In this document: positions 7,989-14,652 of the stretch, piece after piece
How the letters are laid out: the number at the start of each line of letters is the position of its first letter
Numbering within the stretch: the first letter of the stretch is position 1
Assembly (NCBI GenBank): GCA_035310015.1
Contig: DATGEO010000170.1
Span: 1 to 23,659 of the forward strand
DNA from: DATGEO01 sp035310015
Lineage (GTDB): Bacteria > Chloroflexota > Dormibacteria > Dormibacterales > Dormibacteraceae
DNA: 23,659 nt
Direction: 5' to 3'
Translations under genes and position numbers: made by a program
Notes under the pieces: generated by a model
What the model was told of the DNA's origin: nothing
Database searches by the model: none
The model's input: only the letters and a program-made list of their open reading frames with translations

Positions 7989-9045
7989 GGTCAAGGACCT
8001 GTTACCTCGAGAGGTCGATGCCAATTCCGCACCGCCCGACTTCTGGGCGCGCTACCACGCGTTCCGCCGCGCGCGCCAGGTCGAGAGCCGGCCTGACGAC
8101 CCGCTCGTGCCCGACGAGATCGAAGAGGCGCGGATGCGCCGGCCGCGCGACTTCGAGATCGTCCACCGCTACGAGATCTCGCGCGACGGCGAGATGCTGA
8201 GCTGGTTCGGGTGCGGCACGGCCGCACCGAGCGCGCCCGGTTATGAGAAGAACCGCCACCTGATGGGAGCCTCGTGGGCCGTGGCCGCCGGCCACCGGCG
8301 CAAGGGCATCGGCAGCATGTGGCTCCCGATCGCGCTGAGGCTGATGGAGCGCCACGGCTGCACGCTGCTGACGCTGGGCTCGGAGGAGGAGTCGGGGCAC
8401 GCGTTCCTGAGAACGGTGGGCGCTCAGCCCAAGCTCACCGACCGCGAGAGCCGGCTGCAGCTGGACGGAGTCGACTGGGACATGGTGGCGCGCTGGGCCG
8501 CGGAGGGTGCGGCGCGCAACCCCGACACGACGCTCGAGATAGTCGACGGCCGCATGCCCGAATCCGAATGGGAGGACTACTCGAAGCAGGCCTCGCGCCT
8601 GCTGAACCTGGTGCCCACCGAAGATCTCGACATCGGCGAGATCGTGATCACGCCACCGGTGCTGGCCGAGTGGTACGACGCCATCGACCGTGCCGGCGAA
8701 TCCCTGCACACTGTGATCACGCGCGAGCCCGACGGCACGATCTCGGCCATGACCGACGTGAAGTGGGCCGCGCACACGCCGGCGGTGGTGCACCAGCAGT
8801 TCACGGGCGTCGACCCGAGCGCTCGCGGCCGCGGGCTTGGCAAGTGGACGAAGGCGACGATGCTCCAGCACGTCCGGCGGCTGCATCCGGAGGCGCGCTA
8901 CGTGTCGACCTGGAACGCGGCGTCGAACGCGGCGATGCTCGGCATCAACAACGCGCTCGGTTTCCGGCTGCACCGCATGAGCACCGAGTACCAGATCACC
9001 CGCGACGACCTCGCGGCGAAGGTGCGCTCGCTGGAAGCGCGCTAG
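7987..9045 (+). CDS. Tandem GNAT-domain acetyltransferase
   Basis: This 352-residue protein carries two GNAT folds. The first (about residues 55-165) has the acyl-CoA loop WAVAAGHRRKGIGS (97-110) and a degenerate C-terminal helix. The second (about 215-340) has the clearer loop VDPSARGRGLGKWTKA (275-290) followed by TWNAASNAAMLGINNALGF (309-326), the classic motif B. The two-domain architecture is shared with mycothiol synthase and a wide group of uncharacterised actinobacterial acetyltransferases. It lacks enough to call it MshD. The acceptor is unknown. ATG 7987 is chosen because upstream codons are antisense to the LLM gene; the two start codons overlap in CCATGG. No -10 or ribosome site is obvious. 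Confidence 0.86.
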   Translation: MVKDLLPREVDANSAPPDFWARYHAFRRARQVESRPDDPLVPDEIEEARMRRPRDFEIVHRYEISRDGEMLSWFGCGTAAPSAPGYEKNRHLMGASWAVAAGHRRKGIGSMWLPIALRLMERHGCTLLTLGSEEESGHAFLRTVGAQPKLTDRESRLQLDGVDWDMVARWAAEGAARNPDTTLEIVDGRMPESEWEDYSKQASRLLNLVPTEDLDIGEIVITPPVLAEWYDAIDRAGESLHTVITREPDGTISAMTDVKWAAHTPAVVHQQFTGVDPSARGRGLGKWTKATMLQHVRRLHPEARYVSTWNAASNAAMLGINNALGFRLHRMSTEYQITRDDLAAKVRSLEAR

Positions 9046-9048
9046 GCG

Positions 9049-9966
9049 TCAGCCGCTGCGGCTGCGCTGCCAGCTGCGGGCGAGCAGCGTGACGCCGATG
9101 ACGATCAGCAGCACGGGCAGCGCCGCCCTGCCGACGATCCCGTAGTCGATGCCGCTGACGTTGAGGATCGACTCGAAGAGCACAAATCCGATCAGGAAGC
9201 TCATCAGCGCCCAGAACATCAGCGTTCGGCCAATCTTCATCTGGCGCCGGTCGCGATCACGCAAGCCCTGGAGGAAGATGCCGATGCCGACGCCGCCCGG
9301 CAGCACGAGCGCCCAGGCATAGGACCAGCTCGGCCAATCGTTGGTCGCGTTCTGATAGGCGAGGACGAGCCCCGTCATCGTGATGATCCCGCCCGGCACC
9401 AGCGCCCCGGTGCCGAGGCTGATGAAGCCCACGACCAGAAGCGTCAGGCCGGGGATGATGACGTACAGCGGCCAGCCGTAGCTGCTGAGGTCGACGTCGA
9501 AGATCCGCATGAAGAGGAAGAAGACGCCGACCACGACCAGGACGATGCCGAGCGCCAGTCCGCTCGAGCCTGGCCGGCTCCGCGTCGCCGCGGCCGCGCC
9601 GGCGGACGCCGGCGCCTGTGGCGGCGGCGGCACCCAGGGCGAGACGACGGGCTCGGCTTCGGCCGCCGCAACTTCGGGTGCGGACGGGGGTGCGGACGCG
9701 GGTGCGGACGCGGGTTCGGCCACAGGCTCCGCCACGGGTTCGGCATCGCCCTCGGGTTCAGGCTCGGCCGCCGCAGGCGGCTCCTCGACGTGCGCCTCGA
9801 GCTCCGGGGCCTCGTCAGGCGCGGCCAGCTCGGGGACGTCCTCGCCCGCGCCCCTGGGCGGGGCGGCCATCGCCGCCCGGATCGCCTCGAGCTGCGAGGG
9901 GCGCTGGGCGCCCTCGTCCTCGTCGGGCGACGCCGGATCCTGCTTGGCCTTCCTGGTCCGTGGCAT
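9049..9966 (-). CDS. Membrane protein with long disordered Pro/Ala/Glu N-terminus
   Basis: In this 305-residue protein, residues 1-135 are low complexity: a basic start (MPRTRKAKQ), then acidic Pro-Ala-Glu runs with repeated EPVAEP and SAP units. Residues 136-300 contain about six hydrophobic segments (near 136-154, 166-183, 187-204, 217-234, 249-266, 279-296) separated by short charged loops (GLRDRDRRQMKIGR) and end in a basic tail. The paired helices with PLYVIIPGLTLLVVG and ALPVLLIVIGVTLL resemble the LiaI/LiaF-type transmembrane region of cell-envelope stress proteins; this is only a family-level guess. It starts 52 nt downstream of thiD, but TAAGCT at 9975-9980 (minus) lies 8 nt before its ATG, so it probably has its own leaderless transcript. 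Confidence 0.75.
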   Translation of the reverse strand: MPRTRKAKQDPASPDEDEGAQRPSQLEAIRAAMAAPPRGAGEDVPELAAPDEAPELEAHVEEPPAAAEPEPEGDAEPVAEPVAEPASAPASAPPSAPEVAAAEAEPVVSPWVPPPPQAPASAGAAAATRSRPGSSGLALGIVLVVVGVFFLFMRIFDVDLSSYGWPLYVIIPGLTLLVVGFISLGTGALVPGGIITMTGLVLAYQNATNDWPSWSYAWALVLPGGVGIGIFLQGLRDRDRRQMKIGRTLMFWALMSFLIGFVLFESILNVSGIDYGIVGRAALPVLLIVIGVTLLARSWQRSRSG

Positions 9967-9974
9967 GCCCGTTC

Positions 9975-9980
9975 AGCTTA
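9975..9980 (-). promoter_or_regulatory. -10 box TAAGCT before the 9966 start
   Basis: On the minus strand TAAGCT is followed by 8 nt and then the ATG at 9966. No Shine-Dalgarno is present. This fits the leaderless pattern seen elsewhere in the window. Confidence 0.5.
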
Positions 9981-10017
9981 AACGGCGGTCTGCCGACCTG
10001 GTATCGCTAGTGGATCA

Positions 10018-10809
10018 CTACCGCGAAAGACCGAACATCGGGTTGACGGGCCCGTGGCCCTGGCCGACTTCGAGCGCGAACTCGATGGCGCTGGTGATGA
10101 ACTGCTTGGCGTCGCGGACGGAGTCGATCGGCGTGCGGCCGGCCGCCAGGCGCGCTGCGATCGCCGCCGAGAAGGCGCAGCCGCTGCCGTGGGTGTTCTG
10201 GGTGTCCACCCGCTTGGCGGTGAGCTCGACGAGCTCGCTCCCGTCCCAATAGACGTCGACCGCGTCGCCCTCCGCGTGCCCACCCTTGAGCACCACCGCG
10301 CGCGGGCCGAGCTCGAGGAGCTCGCGCGCGGCGTCGCGCCGGGCATCGAGGCCCTCGATCCGGTGGCCGAGCAGGACCTCCGCCTCGGGCAGGTTGGGCG
10401 TCAGCACCATCGCCAGCGGGAGCAGCCGCCGGCGCAGCGCCTCCACGGCATCCTCGCGCAGGAGCTTCGCGCCGCCCTTCGCCACCATCACCGGGTCGAC
10501 CACGAGCCTGGTGATGCGGTGGGCCTCGAGCGCGGACGCGACGGCTTCGATGATGGCGCTCGACGAGAGCATGCCCGTCTTCGCCGCGTCGACCCCGAGG
10601 TCGCCGCGCACGGCGTCGATCTGCGCGCGGATGAGCCCTGGGTCGAGCTCGAAGATGTCGGTGACGCCCAGTGTGTTCTGGGCCGTGATCGCCGTGACCG
10701 CGGACGTGCCGTGCACGCCGAGCGCTGCGAATGTCTTGAGGTCCGCCTGGATGCCCGCGCCGCCGCCCGAGTCCGAGCCGGCGATGGTGAGGGCGACCGG
10801 TAGCTTCAT
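10018..10809 (-). CDS. thiD: Hydroxymethylpyrimidine / phosphomethylpyrimidine kinase
   Basis: This 263-residue enzyme phosphorylates 4-amino-5-hydroxymethyl-2-methylpyrimidine (HMP) to HMP-P and then HMP-PP, supplying the pyrimidine half of thiamin. It is a ribokinase-fold protein with an N-terminal ALTIAGSDSGGGAGIQADLKT (substrate site), AKTGML, VVDPVMVAKGG, LTPNLPEAEVL, and the anion-hole/catalytic-cysteine motif TQNTHGSGC near the C-terminus. Length equals that of stand-alone ThiD, with no ThiE fusion. Its ATG overlaps the cytX TGA (ATGA), so it is translated from the same TPP-controlled mRNA. That pairing supports HMP salvage. Confidence 0.95.
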   Translation of the reverse strand: MKLPVALTIAGSDSGGGAGIQADLKTFAALGVHGTSAVTAITAQNTLGVTDIFELDPGLIRAQIDAVRGDLGVDAAKTGMLSSSAIIEAVASALEAHRITRLVVDPVMVAKGGAKLLREDAVEALRRRLLPLAMVLTPNLPEAEVLLGHRIEGLDARRDAARELLELGPRAVVLKGGHAEGDAVDVYWDGSELVELTAKRVDTQNTHGSGCAFSAAIAARLAAGRTPIDSVRDAKQFITSAIEFALEVGQGHGPVNPMFGLSR

Positions 10810-12182
10810 GCCCGCTGCGCGCGGCGCGCGCCGAAGTAGACGATCGTCGCAACGGCGATGCTGATGAGGCCGCTGAGGTCGGCGCCGTGCAGCCCGGCGA
10901 TGAGGCGGTCGTTGAAGAACGAGGCCCCGGGCATCACGTTGCCGAAGAGGTTCTCGTAGTTCACGAAGACCAGGCTCACGATCGTGCCCGCGAGCCAGGC
11001 ACCGATGGCGGCGGCGGGCCGCGGGCTGCGCTCGAAGACGAAGACGCTCAGCAGCACGACCGCGGCCCACGCCGGCGCCCAGAGGTAGGTGAGGATCAGG
11101 AAGTCCTCGTACGCGGCGTGGAAGTCGCTGACCAGCACCGCGTAGGCCGCGAGCGCCGTGCCGAGCAGCCCGCACCCGAGCGCGCTCTTCCACCGCTCGA
11201 TGCGCACTCCCATCGCCAGCAGGACGAGGCCGGCGGTGTAGACGTCGAGGTAGTTCGCCCAGATCTCACCGACCACGACGAAGATGAAGAACGGCACCGC
11301 CACCCACGCGGGCGCGTGCGCGCTGATCACCGCGAGGACGCCCTGCTGCGAGGCGAGCTTGGAGTCGATGGTCGGGAGCAGGAGGCCGAAGAGGCCGAGC
11401 AGGATCATCGGCGCCGCGACCCCGAGCACCGGCCACAGCGTGACCGCGCGCGTCGAGCTGGAGGCCGGCAGGTAGCGCGAGTAGTCGCTCGCGAACGGAT
11501 ACCAGGACGCGACGAGCGCAAAGCACGTCATGAACCCCAGCACCAGCGCCGCCGGATATGCGCCGCCTGTCGCCGCGGGGCCCTGGTTCCAGTGAAACTG
11601 GGGCGCGAGGAAGAGGAAGAGCGCTGCCGACAGCACGGCGAAGGTGACGGCGCCCCACGTCTCGAGCACCTTGATCGTCTGGTGGCCGAAGATCGCGACC
11701 GCCACGCTGACGCCGGCGATGAGGATCACGAGCGCAAACGTCAGCCCCGCGCCCGCGCCGCCGAACAGCTGCGCGCCCGCCTGCGCCGCGATCACGCAGT
11801 CGACCGCGAACCAACCGACCGCCAGGAACAGCGTGAGCGCCGCGCCGGCGTAGGACCCACGCGTGCCGAAGATCGCCCGAGTGAACACGATCTGCGGCAG
11901 GCCCGAACGCGGACCGGTGTTGCTGAGCAGGCCCAGGATGGCGGCGGCGGCGACGGTGCCGAGCACGGTGGCGGCGAGCCCGTCCCACACGCCGAGCCCG
12001 TAGTAGGTCGTCAGCAGGCTGGCCGTGAAGAGGCTTGCGTAGTTGACGAATGCGCCGGCCCAGAGGAACGCGAGCTCGCGCGGCGCGCCGTGGCGCTCGG
12101 CGGCGGGGATCGGCTCGATGCCGTGGGTCTCGACCTGACCGAACGCGTCGGTCGCAGAAACCGGAACCGAAATGTCGCTCAC
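10806..12182 (-). CDS. cytX: NCS1-family permease, probable hydroxymethylpyrimidine transporter
   Basis: This 458-residue polytopic protein has about twelve hydrophobic segments and the NCS1 (purine/cytosine permease) signature. It shows HGIEPIPAAERHG before the first helix, LLSNTGPRSGLPQIVFTRAIFGTRG, SWYPFASDYSRYLP, and FFIFVVVGEIWANYLDVYTAG. Under a TPP riboswitch and fused in an operon to thiD, it fits CytX, predicted by comparative genomics to import HMP; transport of HMP itself is inferred. The GTG start at 12182 follows a GGAGGG ribosome site by 6 nt, and that site is the 3' edge of the riboswitch. The stop overlaps the thiD start. Confidence 0.9.
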   Translation of the reverse strand: MSDISVPVSATDAFGQVETHGIEPIPAAERHGAPRELAFLWAGAFVNYASLFTASLLTTYYGLGVWDGLAATVLGTVAAAAILGLLSNTGPRSGLPQIVFTRAIFGTRGSYAGAALTLFLAVGWFAVDCVIAAQAGAQLFGGAGAGLTFALVILIAGVSVAVAIFGHQTIKVLETWGAVTFAVLSAALFLFLAPQFHWNQGPAATGGAYPAALVLGFMTCFALVASWYPFASDYSRYLPASSSTRAVTLWPVLGVAAPMILLGLFGLLLPTIDSKLASQQGVLAVISAHAPAWVAVPFFIFVVVGEIWANYLDVYTAGLVLLAMGVRIERWKSALGCGLLGTALAAYAVLVSDFHAAYEDFLILTYLWAPAWAAVVLLSVFVFERSPRPAAAIGAWLAGTIVSLVFVNYENLFGNVMPGASFFNDRLIAGLHGADLSGLISIAVATIVYFGARRAQRA

Positions 12183-12184
12183 TG

Positions 12185-12265
12185 CACTCCCTCCGCTGGC
12201 ATTACCCAGTTCAGGTTCATGCGGTCGGCGCTTTCGCGCCCTCTCAGCCGAGTGGCTCCCGCGTT
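12185..12265 (-). promoter_or_regulatory. TPP (THI-box) riboswitch controlling cytX-thiD
   Basis: On the minus strand the conserved THI elements appear in order. These are GGGAGCC, CTGAGAGGG (12247-12239), a short variable GCGC-GAAA-GCGC hairpin, GACCGC, ACCTGA, and TGGGTAATGCCAGCG (12208-12194), followed by GAGGGAGTG. These match the TPP-binding aptamer. The ribosome site GGAGGG (12194-12189) is part of the 3' aptamer edge, only 6 nt before the GTG. No terminator or expression platform fits in between, so control of translation initiation by P1 closure is the likely mechanism: TPP bound, cytX/thiD off. Confidence 0.96.
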
Positions 12266-12274
12266 ACGAGGCCA

Positions 12275-12280
12275 ATCTTA
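12275..12280 (-). promoter_or_regulatory. -10 box TAAGAT upstream of the riboswitch
   Basis: TAAGAT on the minus strand ends 10 nt before the first aptamer bases, so transcription would start right at the riboswitch. No good -35 match was found. It sits just after the stop of the upstream lipase gene (12289), giving cytX-thiD their own promoter. Confidence 0.55.
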
Positions 12281-12288
12281 CCGAGCGG

Positions 12289-13086
12289 CTACTGATGCCT
12301 CCAGGGCGCCGGCAGGAGGTGGGAGAGGATGCGGTACACCTCAGGGTTCAGCGCGAGGCCGACGTGGCTGCCGTGGACCTCGATCGCGTTGATGTCGCTG
12401 CGCAGGCACGCCTTCCAGTTGACGACGCCGTCGGAGCGCGAATAGAGCGACGTCGTCGGCACCTTCGGCGGTGCCGCGAGGTCGCGGAGGAATCGCTTCT
12501 CTACCGACGCGGGATGGCCGTAGCGCACGACGTTGTACACGTGCGCCGCGCGCACGCCCGCCATGGTCAGCGGGTGCACGTCGAAGGGATCGTGCAGCGG
12601 CGAGCCGAGCGTGATGACCTGCTCGACGAGCTCCGGCTTGCGGTGCGCCAGCACCTTCGCCAGCACGCCGCCGCGACTGTGGCCGACGAGGGAGACGCGC
12701 GCCGCGGTCCGCTTTTGCAGCGCCACGAGCGTGTCCATCAGGGGGCGCAGCATGACCTCGGAGTACATGACGTTGAAGGTCACGCCCGCCATCCGCGGCC
12801 GGTAGCCGACCCGCCTCAGCCACTGGTATGGAGTGCGCAGCGTCCAGTCTCCGGCGAGGAAGCCCGGGATGAGCATCACCGGGCGGCCGAGCCCGGGCGG
12901 GACCTCGATGCCGCGGAAGACGGGGTCGCGGATGAGGCGCAGGTACTCGAGGTACATCCTGCCCTCGAGCCACATCGGAGGAATGGGATCCCAGCGACCG
13001 AGATGGCGAAGGTCTGGGAGGACCGACGCCGCGATCTCCTCCCAGCGGGTTCGCCGTCGTGCGCGTGGATCGGATGCTGTGGCCAA
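12289..13086 (-). CDS. Alpha/beta-hydrolase (lipase/esterase-like), paralog of the 16637 gene
   Basis: This 265-residue protein has an oxyanion/first-strand segment RPVMLIPGFLAGDWTLR (68-84) and the nucleophile elbow VGHSRGGVLAK with Ser137. Asp219 (SRSDGVVNW) and His241 (HGSHVGLALNPEVY) complete a Ser-Asp-His triad. The GHSRGG elbow and PGF motif resemble PGAP1/triacylglycerol-lipase-like proteins. The paralog at 16637-17326 matches along most of its length (PGFL-GDW-LR, GHSRGGVLAKVL, VPTTS-Y-RSD-VVN, NPEVYR-L). The TTG start at 13086 is tentative; MWLEGR (codon 38) aligns with the paralog's start. It lies 24 nt after the upstream hydrolase and is likely co-transcribed with it. Substrate is unknown; acyl esters are plausible. 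Confidence 0.84.
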   Translation of the reverse strand: MATASDPRARRRTRWEEIAASVLPDLRHLGRWDPIPPMWLEGRMYLEYLRLIRDPVFRGIEVPPGLGRPVMLIPGFLAGDWTLRTPYQWLRRVGYRPRMAGVTFNVMYSEVMLRPLMDTLVALQKRTAARVSLVGHSRGGVLAKVLAHRKPELVEQVITLGSPLHDPFDVHPLTMAGVRAAHVYNVVRYGHPASVEKRFLRDLAAPPKVPTTSLYSRSDGVVNWKACLRSDINAIEVHGSHVGLALNPEVYRILSHLLPAPWRHQ

Positions 13087-13110
13087 GGTTTTGCGCCTGT
13101 TGCTTTTTCG

Positions 13111-14004
13111 TTAAGGGATCGATGCGCCGGCGGGAGCGATTCTATCCTCGAGCCAGCCGTTTGCGGCCCGAATAAACGCCTCCGGCGTTTCCATCATCGG
13201 CACGTGACCGACGCCCTCGATGACCTTCAGCGTCCACGCGGGAACGCGGCGCACGAGCTCTCGGGCCGCGGCCAGCGGGATCACGCGGTCGAGCTCGCCG
13301 TGGATGACGAGCGTCGGGGCTTTGACCTGCCGTGCCTTGACCCAGAACCGCGGGTCGGCCATGCGCAGGCCGATCGATCGCGTGGCCTGAAGCAGAGCGC
13401 GATTGTTCTGGCCGCCGAGGCTGGCGCGCTCGCGCGTGAGTTGGACGTGAGCCTGCACCAGGTCAGCGCTCAGGCGACTCGGGTCGGCGCAGACCAGGGC
13501 CAGCGTCTGCTGGACGAGTCCCTCCGGGCCGAGCATCTTCGCGCGCCGGTCGAGCAGCGTCTCGGCGAGCCCCGGCACGGATACCGCCGCAATCACTCCG
13601 AGCATCGCCGGCTCCGGGCGGCGCACGTGCACGCCGGGCACGGCGGGATCGACGAGCACCACGCGCGCGACGCGTTCGGGGTGCGCGCCGGCGACCAGGA
13701 CCGAGATGTGGCCGCCCATGGAGTTGCCCATGAGCGTCACCGGCTCGTCCAGGACCTCGTCGATGAACCGGCGCACGAGGTCGGCGTTCGCCCCGACGGC
13801 GGCGGAGCGCTTGAAGAGCGGAGTCTGGCCGAAGCCCACGAGGTCGATCGCCACCGCGTGGTAGCGCTCGGCGAACGCGGGACCGACGGCCATCCAGTTC
13901 AGGGCGCTGCCGCCCAGGCCGTGGACCATCAGCAGGGGGCTGCCATCGCCCCCGAAGTCGAGATAGTGGACCGGTCCGCCGATGTCGACGACCTTATGCC
14001 GCAC
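13111..14004 (-). CDS. Alpha/beta-fold hydrolase
   Basis: This 297-residue hydrolase has HYLDFGGDGSPLLMVHGLGGSALNW (HG oxyanion motif, 13-37), AIDLVGFGQT, the nucleophile elbow GNSMGG with Ser95, an Asp near residue 239 (HGELDRVIPL) and His267 (GVGHVPMMETPE). The layout is the common esterase / C-C-bond hydrolase type (MhpC/BphD-like); substrate is unknown. The GTG at 14004 is chosen because TACGAT (plus coordinates 14012-14017, minus strand) lies 7 nt upstream and the domain starts here; the longer frame upstream is antisense. It is separated from tetR by the hairpin at 14024-14061, so it probably has its own transcript that continues into the lipase gene. Confidence 0.88.
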   Translation of the reverse strand: MRHKVVDIGGPVHYLDFGGDGSPLLMVHGLGGSALNWMAVGPAFAERYHAVAIDLVGFGQTPLFKRSAAVGANADLVRRFIDEVLDEPVTLMGNSMGGHISVLVAGAHPERVARVVLVDPAVPGVHVRRPEPAMLGVIAAVSVPGLAETLLDRRAKMLGPEGLVQQTLALVCADPSRLSADLVQAHVQLTRERASLGGQNNRALLQATRSIGLRMADPRFWVKARQVKAPTLVIHGELDRVIPLAAARELVRRVPAWTLKVIEGVGHVPMMETPEAFIRAANGWLEDRIAPAGASIP

Positions 14005-14011
14005 TGCGTCA

Positions 14012-14017
14012 ATCGTA
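14012..14017 (-). promoter_or_regulatory. -10 box TACGAT, leaderless start of hydrolase
   Basis: TACGAT on the minus strand is followed by 7 nt and the GTG at 14004. It comes directly after the inverted repeat 14024-14061, giving an arrangement of tetR end, hairpin, new promoter. Confidence 0.55.
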
Positions 14018-14023
14018 AGGGGT

Positions 14024-14061
14024 CCCCACGAACTCACGCCGAAGGCTCTGAGTTCGTGGGG
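14024..14061. repeat. Perfect 13-bp inverted repeat between tetR and hydrolase (hairpin family copy B)
   Basis: The arms CCCCACGAACTCA (14024-14036) and TGAGTTCGTGGGG (14049-14061) are exact inverted repeats with a 12-nt loop, preceded on the plus strand by AAGGGGT. The left arm contains the tetR stop codon. It could end tetR transcription but lacks a U-tract. It shares its AGGGGTCCCC head and stem pattern with copies at 421-447 and 16571-16608. Confidence 0.8.
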
Positions 14062-14585
14062 GAATAGCCAGATGCGAGGACCGAAGCGGCCATCCGGCCG
14101 AGGATCTCGGCCACCGCGGCGGGGGAGCGCCGGCCATCGTGATGCAGGCGGTCGAAGGCCGGAAACGAGGTGACGAGCGCGATCACGTCCTCGGCCTCGC
14201 GCAGCGAGCATCCCGGGCGCAGCCGGTCCTCGGCCGCGAGCCGCGACGCCAGGTCGCGCGCGGCGTCGGGATCGCTTGCGGCGGTGGGGGGCAGGCGGCG
14301 GAACAGGATCGGGTCGGCGGCCCAGCGATGGCAGGCCGACTCGATGGCCATCCGCAGGGAGGGGGCTTCGCCGGCGGGTTCGCCTGCCGGTCGGGCGGAG
14401 GCGACGACGGCCTCCAACAGCCCGCCGTGGGAGTGGAAGTGCTGGTAGACCGTGAGCCTCGCCACGCCGGCCCTGGCCGCGACGGCGCCCATGGTCGGCG
14501 GTTCGGCGCCGGTCCGGACCAGCTCCCGGGCGGCGGCCAGGATGCGCCGGCGGGTGCCCGCCGACCGGGCGGCGCGGTCTTCCAT
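14034..14585 (-). CDS. TetR-family transcriptional regulator
   Basis: This 183-residue repressor has the N-terminal helix-turn-helix TMGAVAARAGVARLTVYQHF (31-50), preceded by TRRRILAAARELV, the standard TetR DNA-binding domain. The C-terminal ligand domain (60-183) is Ala/Arg-rich and not assignable. The start is chosen at ATG 14585 because the -10 TATGTT lies 7 nt upstream and the HTH spacing is normal; two further ATGs upstream would lie inside the operator. A 17-nt palindrome (14592-14608) covers its promoter, so autoregulation is very likely. The divergent DoxX-Rieske gene begins about 45 nt beyond the palindrome and is the most likely target. Confidence 0.9.
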   Translation of the reverse strand: MEDRAARSAGTRRRILAAARELVRTGAEPPTMGAVAARAGVARLTVYQHFHSHGGLLEAVVASARPAGEPAGEAPSLRMAIESACHRWAADPILFRRLPPTAASDPDAARDLASRLAAEDRLRPGCSLREAEDVIALVTSFPAFDRLHHDGRRSPAAVAEILGRMAASVLASGYSPTNSEPSA

Positions 14586-14591
14586 GAGCAT

Positions 14592-14608
14592 TAACATACT
14601 GTATGTTA
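14592..14608. promoter_or_regulatory. Palindromic TetR operator
   Basis: TAACATAC-T-GTATGTTA is a perfect 8-bp inverted repeat around one base, AT-rich in a GC-rich setting. It overlaps the tetR -10 (TATGTT on the minus strand) and lies upstream of the doxX-rieske -10. Size and placement are those of a TetR-family operator; binding itself is inferred. Confidence 0.82.
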
Positions 14609-14642
14609 GGGCCCGCCTGGAACCTGGCCTCTTCAGTCCGTG

Positions 14643-14648
14643 TACGTT
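14643..14648 (+). promoter_or_regulatory. -10 box TACGTT of the DoxX-Rieske gene
   Basis: TACGTT is followed by 4 nt and a GTG at 14653, or by 7 nt and a GTG at 14656. The 7-nt spacing fits the leaderless pattern of neighbouring genes. The TetR palindrome lies 34 nt upstream, roughly at the -45 to -60 region. Confidence 0.5.
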
Positions 14649-14652
14649 CCCC

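Noticed and set aside
9670..9760. Tandem GGTGCGGAC-like DNA repeat
   Set aside because: It encodes the Ala/Pro/Glu low-complexity tract of the membrane protein, so codon repetition explains it.
10887..12392. Long plus-strand frame opposite cytX/thiD
   Set aside because: Charged His/Arg/Glu-rich translation typical of antisense frames in GC-rich DNA. The minus-strand genes have clear family motifs.
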